Of a stretch of 8,000 bases of DNA, positions 5,287-8,000 are shown piece by piece. Location: positions 1 through 8,000 of the forward strand of contig JAPULM010000273.1 of NCBI GenBank assembly GCA_027294925.1, in the 5' to 3' direction. Every line of letters begins with the position of its first letter. Positions within the stretch are counted from its first letter, which is position 1. The notes below the pieces were generated by a model. The model made no database searches, was not told the DNA's origin, and saw nothing but the letters and a program-made list of their open reading frames with translations. The DNA is from a bacterium (GTDB lineage Bacteria > Tectomicrobia > Entotheonellia > Entotheonellales > Entotheonellaceae). The translations under genes were made by a program, and so were the position numbers.

Positions 5287-7029
5287 ATGCCACTGTATGT
5301 TAACACCAACATTAGCAGTATCAACGCTCAGCGCAACTTGAGCAAAACCAACGCAAACTTTTCAAAATCCCTGGAGCGCCTCTCATCCGGTTTGCGGATC
5401 AACCGGGCCGGTGATGACGCAGCAGGGTTGGCCATTTCGGAAAAACTGCGTAGCCAGATTCGAGGCCTCGGTCAGGCCATCCGAAATGCCAATGATGGCG
5501 TCAGTCTGATACAGACGGCAGAAGGGGCGTTTAACACGGTCACCAATATCGTGCAGCGTTTACGTCAGCTCGCGGTACAAGCGGCTAGTGACACCAACAC
5601 CTCTGCCGATCGCGCCACCCTAAGAAAGGAAACCGATCTGCTGATCGAAGAAATCACCCGCATTGGAAACACGACTGAGTTCAACACCAAAACACTCCTC
5701 AATGGTTCGTTTCAATCCGGTAAGGTGCACATTGGCGCTAACAATGGGCAAAATATTTCCTTTTCACTCTCCGATATCCGATCCACTGCTTTAGGCCGCC
5801 GCACATCCCTTACAGGCAACCTCACAGACGGTGCGGCGAATGGTATAAATGCGGGTATTACCGCTGGTGAGCTGACCGTGAATGGGTCCCGCATCGTCAC
5901 CACTTCTGCTGATGATGGGGTATCCGTGCTAGAGATCAACGGCAGTGTTGTACTGCTATCTGCAATTGCCTCCGGCAATTTAGTCATCAATAGCGTTGCT
6001 ATCGGCAGCATTGATATTGCTACTACTGTCGCGAGTAAAGCAACCTCTGTGCAGACGGCTATCAACGCCGCCAATATTACCAATGTGACAGCCCGCATAG
6101 GCTCCGGTAATAGTATCGTTTTAACAGGCGCTAAAGGAACTGATTTAAAAATCCAATCGGCATCCGCTGCGGCTGCCACTTCGATTGGATTTACCGCCAC
6201 TTTCGCAGCGACGGCAGCCATTACCACCGTCAATGGACAATCCAGTGCCCTAGCCAAAGCCGCTGCAATTACCGCGGTGAGAAGCACGACCAACGTCTCC
6301 GCCAAGGCGCTGATAACCAGTGTCACCGGCTCTGGCGCCATCGCAGCGACCAGCGTTGGCAACGCTGCGGTCTTCATTAACGGCATCAACATTGGCGCGG
6401 TTACAGTTACCGCGTCAGATGGTTCAGGGGCGTTAGTCGCCGCCATCAATGCCAAGACCAGTGAGACCGGTGTGACGGCCACGGTGGATAATAGCGGTCA
6501 AATTGTCTTATCCGCGACAGATGGACGTAACGTTGCGGTAACAGGTTTAAAAACCATTATGGACAGCTTGGGTCTAACCCAGGGTATCACGCGCGCTACC
6601 ATTCAACTGGACTCCGTTGATGCGATCACCCTGGCAGGGACTAATGTTGGCGAACTCGGCACAGATACAGCCAGTGCAACGCTGACCGCGACCACCTTCC
6701 AACCGGATCTGCTCAACGTGGTGAGCACCATTGACCTCTCCACGCAAGCGGGTGCTGACGATGCCATCCTCATTCTGGATGCAGCGCTGGAACAGATCAA
6801 CAATAATCGAGCGCAAATCGGCGCCTTGCAGAACCGCCTTGAGTTGGCAGTCGAAAATCTGGCAAACACGTCTGAGAACTTCTCGGCCGCTGAGTCGCGT
6901 ATTCGTGACGCCGACTTTGCTTTCGAAACGGCTGAATTTACCAAGAATCAGATCCTGCTCCAGGCTGGCACAGCCATTCTGGCTCAAGCCAATACCACGT
7001 CGCAGCTAGCTCTGCAACTCCTGCAGTAA
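5287..7029 (+). CDS. fliC: Flagellin, filament subunit
   Basis: This 580-aa flagellin is exported through the flagellar type III system and polymerises into the filament. The N-terminal D0/D1 region (1-165) is clear, with NTNISSINAQRNL near the start, LERLSSGLRINRAGDDAAGLAISEKLR-type helix sequence at 29-55, and IVQRLRQLAVQAA (88-100), which resembles the TLR5-recognised helix. The C-terminal D1/D0 region (490-580) has RIRDADFAFETAEFTKNQIL (538-557) and ends in LALQLLQ. The centre (about 165-480) is rich in Ala, Thr, Val, Ile and Ser, with hook-IN-like modules. There is no Cys or Trp and only one Tyr (Y4). At 580 residues it is longer than minimal flagellins because of this exposed centre, the expected site of Ser/Thr glycosylation by the adjacent Maf. 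Expression is predicted to be set by the sigma-28 promoter and leader hairpin upstream. Confidence 0.98.
   Translation: MPLYVNTNISSINAQRNLSKTNANFSKSLERLSSGLRINRAGDDAAGLAISEKLRSQIRGLGQAIRNANDGVSLIQTAEGAFNTVTNIVQRLRQLAVQAASDTNTSADRATLRKETDLLIEEITRIGNTTEFNTKTLLNGSFQSGKVHIGANNGQNISFSLSDIRSTALGRRTSLTGNLTDGAANGINAGITAGELTVNGSRIVTTSADDGVSVLEINGSVVLLSAIASGNLVINSVAIGSIDIATTVASKATSVQTAINAANITNVTARIGSGNSIVLTGAKGTDLKIQSASAAAATSIGFTATFAATAAITTVNGQSSALAKAAAITAVRSTTNVSAKALITSVTGSGAIAATSVGNAAVFINGINIGAVTVTASDGSGALVAAINAKTSETGVTATVDNSGQIVLSATDGRNVAVTGLKTIMDSLGLTQGITRATIQLDSVDAITLAGTNVGELGTDTASATLTATTFQPDLLNVVSTIDLSTQAGADDAILILDAALEQINNNRAQIGALQNRLELAVENLANTSENFSAAESRIRDADFAFETAEFTKNQILLQAGTAILAQANTTSQLALQLLQ
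5974..6546 (+). other. Flagellin hook-IN-like modules in the variable region of fliC
   Basis: Two related segments lie in the flagellin centre. The first, residues about 230-288, runs from GNLVINSVAIG through QTAINAANITNVTARI to SIVLTGAKGTDLKI. The second, residues about 361-420, runs from AVFINGINIG through VAAINAKTSETGVTATV to QIVLSATDGRNVAVTG. Both follow the pattern of the flagellin hook IN family: a short INGxxIG strand, an AINA helix, then VTA and ILT strands. The segment between them (about 311-350) is Ala/Thr-rich and less clear. The modules are expected on the filament surface. Confidence 0.7.
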
Positions 7030-7043
7030 GGGGCGATTTCTCC

Positions 7044-7076
7044 GGGAAGGGCGGGCCATAAAGGCTCGTCCTTCCT
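7044..7076 (+). terminator. Long GC-rich hairpin after fliC without a U-tract
   Basis: Bases 7044-7057 pair with 7063-7076 in a stem of about 14 bp, including three G-U pairs (one at the base), around the loop ATAAA (7058-7062). It begins 14 nt after the fliC stop. It is followed by CTCTCGAGG rather than a T-run, so it is not a classical intrinsic terminator. It could act as a partial terminator, a Rho-associated end, or a 3' stabiliser that protects fliC mRNA and lowers flaG-fliD expression. The hairpin is seen directly; its effect is inferred. Confidence 0.55.
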
Positions 7077-7094
7077 CTCGAGGTTGGAAATCCT

Positions 7095-7475
7095 ATGAAC
7101 GAATCTATCAATATTTCAGGGCTTTCAGGAAAATATCCGTCAACTGCTAAGTTTGTTCCGTCTCGCTCTCGACCCCGATCAATTTCCACTGAAGCGCGTA
7201 GCGCAGCAAAGAAACCAGTCGAAACCCCAAAGGACCATCATCCTTCCAGCAACCGAGAGGTTTCCGAAACCGTTGCATTGGCCAATAGAATTGCCGAGGT
7301 TCTGGACAGAAAGATTTCGTTTTCTTACGATGATAAGCTTGACCAAATCATCGTGAAAATTGTTAAAAAGAGCACCGGTGAAACGATCCGCCAGATACCA
7401 CCGCAAGAGATGGTTGAACTGATCGCGAATCTACGTGAAGGCATCCGCGGTCTGCTGCTGAATCAAGCAGGATAG
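7095..7475 (+). CDS. flaG: FlaG family flagellar protein
   Basis: This 126-aa protein has a disordered, basic and Ser/Pro-rich N-terminal half (1-60) and the FlaG domain at about 62-122. The domain contains KISFSYDDKLDQIIVKIV (73-90) and the hallmark ETIRQIPPQEM (96-106), followed by a helix. FlaG genes typically sit between flagellin and fliD, as here. Loss of FlaG in several polar-flagellated bacteria alters filament length, but its molecular role is poorly defined. The start ATG has only a weak upstream GAGG/GGTTGGA, and the gene lies just after the hairpin that follows fliC, so it is probably made at a much lower level than flagellin. A 38-nt gap precedes fliD, and no separate promoter is seen. 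Confidence 0.93.
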   Translation: MNESINISGLSGKYPSTAKFVPSRSRPRSISTEARSAAKKPVETPKDHHPSSNREVSETVALANRIAEVLDRKISFSYDDKLDQIIVKIVKKSTGETIRQIPPQEMVELIANLREGIRGLLLNQAG

Positions 7476-7513
7476 GTGCCCAGACATTTTTTGCATTTTG
7501 CAGGAGAGGGTAA

Positions 7514-8000
7514 ATGGGGATTTCTGCTGATGGTCTAATTTCCGGTTTAAATACGGCCGACATCGTTTCACAACTCCTCACCTTGCAACGTCGTCCCATT
7601 CAGATCTTGCAACGCAGTCAAATCACCTTCGAGAGGCGCCTCGCCTCCTTACTCGACCTTAATGTCAAAATTTCAGGCCTGAGCAAGGCTGCGGCCTCTC
7701 TCAATGACGCAGAAAACTTCAATACGAAAACCGTCAGCGTCTCAAAAGGATCAAACAGTGACGACCTGGTCACCGCTTCGGTAAGTAGCGCCGCAGCGGC
7801 CGGAAGTCATACCATCGAGGTGACGCAACTTGCCCAAGCTCAGAAGCTAGCGTCACAGGGCTTTGCCGATGAAAATACAACCGCTGTGGCGGCAAGTGAT
7901 GGCACCTTCAGTTTTAGAGTCGGTGCATCCGGCGCTGTCACCAATATCAGAGTTACCTCAAGCACCACGTTGTTAGAGCTGCGCAACGCTATCAACAGCG
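7514..8000 (+). CDS. fliD: Flagellar filament cap protein FliD (HAP2), 5' part, runs off the right edge
   Basis: An open reading frame begins at ATG 7514 behind AGGAGAGG (7502-7509) and stays open to the window end, giving 162 codons. The N-terminus MGISADGLISGLNTADIVSQLL is typical of FliD: short Gly/Ser-rich start, then the SGLNT and IVSQLL motifs. It is followed by the FliD_N domain to about residue 110, including TKTVSVSKGSNSDDLVTASV, AAAAGSHTIEV and VTQLAQAQKLAS. The last visible part (about 125-162) enters a flagellin hook-IN-like segment. FliD forms the pentameric or hexameric cap at the filament tip and folds incoming flagellin. FliD proteins usually exceed 400 aa, so most of the gene is outside the window. 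It probably shares a transcript with flaG. Confidence 0.95.
   Translation, partial: MGISADGLISGLNTADIVSQLLTLQRRPIQILQRSQITFERRLASLLDLNVKISGLSKAAASLNDAENFNTKTVSVSKGSNSDDLVTASVSSAAAAGSHTIEVTQLAQAQKLASQGFADENTTAVAASDGTFSFRVGASGAVTNIRVTSSTTLLELRNAINS

Noticed and set aside
5099..5341. 80-aa open reading frame starting at the TAATG overlap with the maf stop
   Set aside because: It has no ribosome binding site, resembles no family, spans the sigma-28 promoter and fliC leader, and ends out of frame inside fliC.
5712..6482. 256-aa open frame antisense to fliC
   Set aside because: It is an Ala/Val/Leu-rich reverse reading of the repetitive Ala/Thr/Val codons in the flagellin centre, with no family resemblance.
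6574..6987. Overlapping antisense open frames over the flagellin C-terminus
   Set aside because: They are shadows of a highly conserved coding region on the plus strand, with no recognisable product.

Overview
The window is a compact, entirely plus-strand flagellin glycosylation and filament locus. It suggests a motile Gram-negative bacterium of moderate GC content. The order fliC-flaG-fliD, a FliA (sigma-28) promoter of the proteobacterial type and a Maf-type flagellin glycosyltransferase fit a polar-flagellated proteobacterium or a relative such as Nitrospirota. The sequence alone does not fix the lineage.

Positions 1-5099 hold four genes that look like one transcription unit for making and attaching a flagellar sugar. 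They are the 3' end of a class III (glutamate-1-semialdehyde aminomutase-like) aminotransferase, a CMP-nonulosonate (sialic-acid-type) cytidylyltransferase, a radical SAM/SPASM enzyme, and a long Maf glycosyltransferase with a C-terminal TPR array. The last two overlap by 4 nt and look translationally coupled. The cytidylyltransferase and the radical SAM gene start at TTG and GTG, each behind a strong Shine-Dalgarno sequence; Maf also starts at GTG.

Positions 5100-5286 hold no convincing gene. They carry a near-consensus sigma-28 promoter (TAAAGTAA-N11-GCCGATAT) and a leader of about 100 nt. The leader contains a 7-bp hairpin presenting AAGGAU in a hexaloop closed by C-G, the canonical CsrA/RsmA recognition structure. 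A GGA-rich Shine-Dalgarno lies about 25 nt downstream, which predicts CsrA control of flagellin translation.

Positions 5287-8000 hold the structural genes. These are flagellin (580 aa, conserved D0/D1 ends, large Ala/Thr/Val-rich centre with flagellin hook-IN-like modules), FlaG, and the 5' part of the filament cap gene fliD, which runs off the right edge. A long GC-rich hairpin without a U-tract lies between fliC and flaG. It probably lets fliC transcript accumulate in excess over flaG-fliD.

Together, the upstream genes would activate a CMP-linked nine-carbon acid sugar and transfer it to Ser/Thr of the flagellin encoded next door, whose export and capping depend on the downstream genes.
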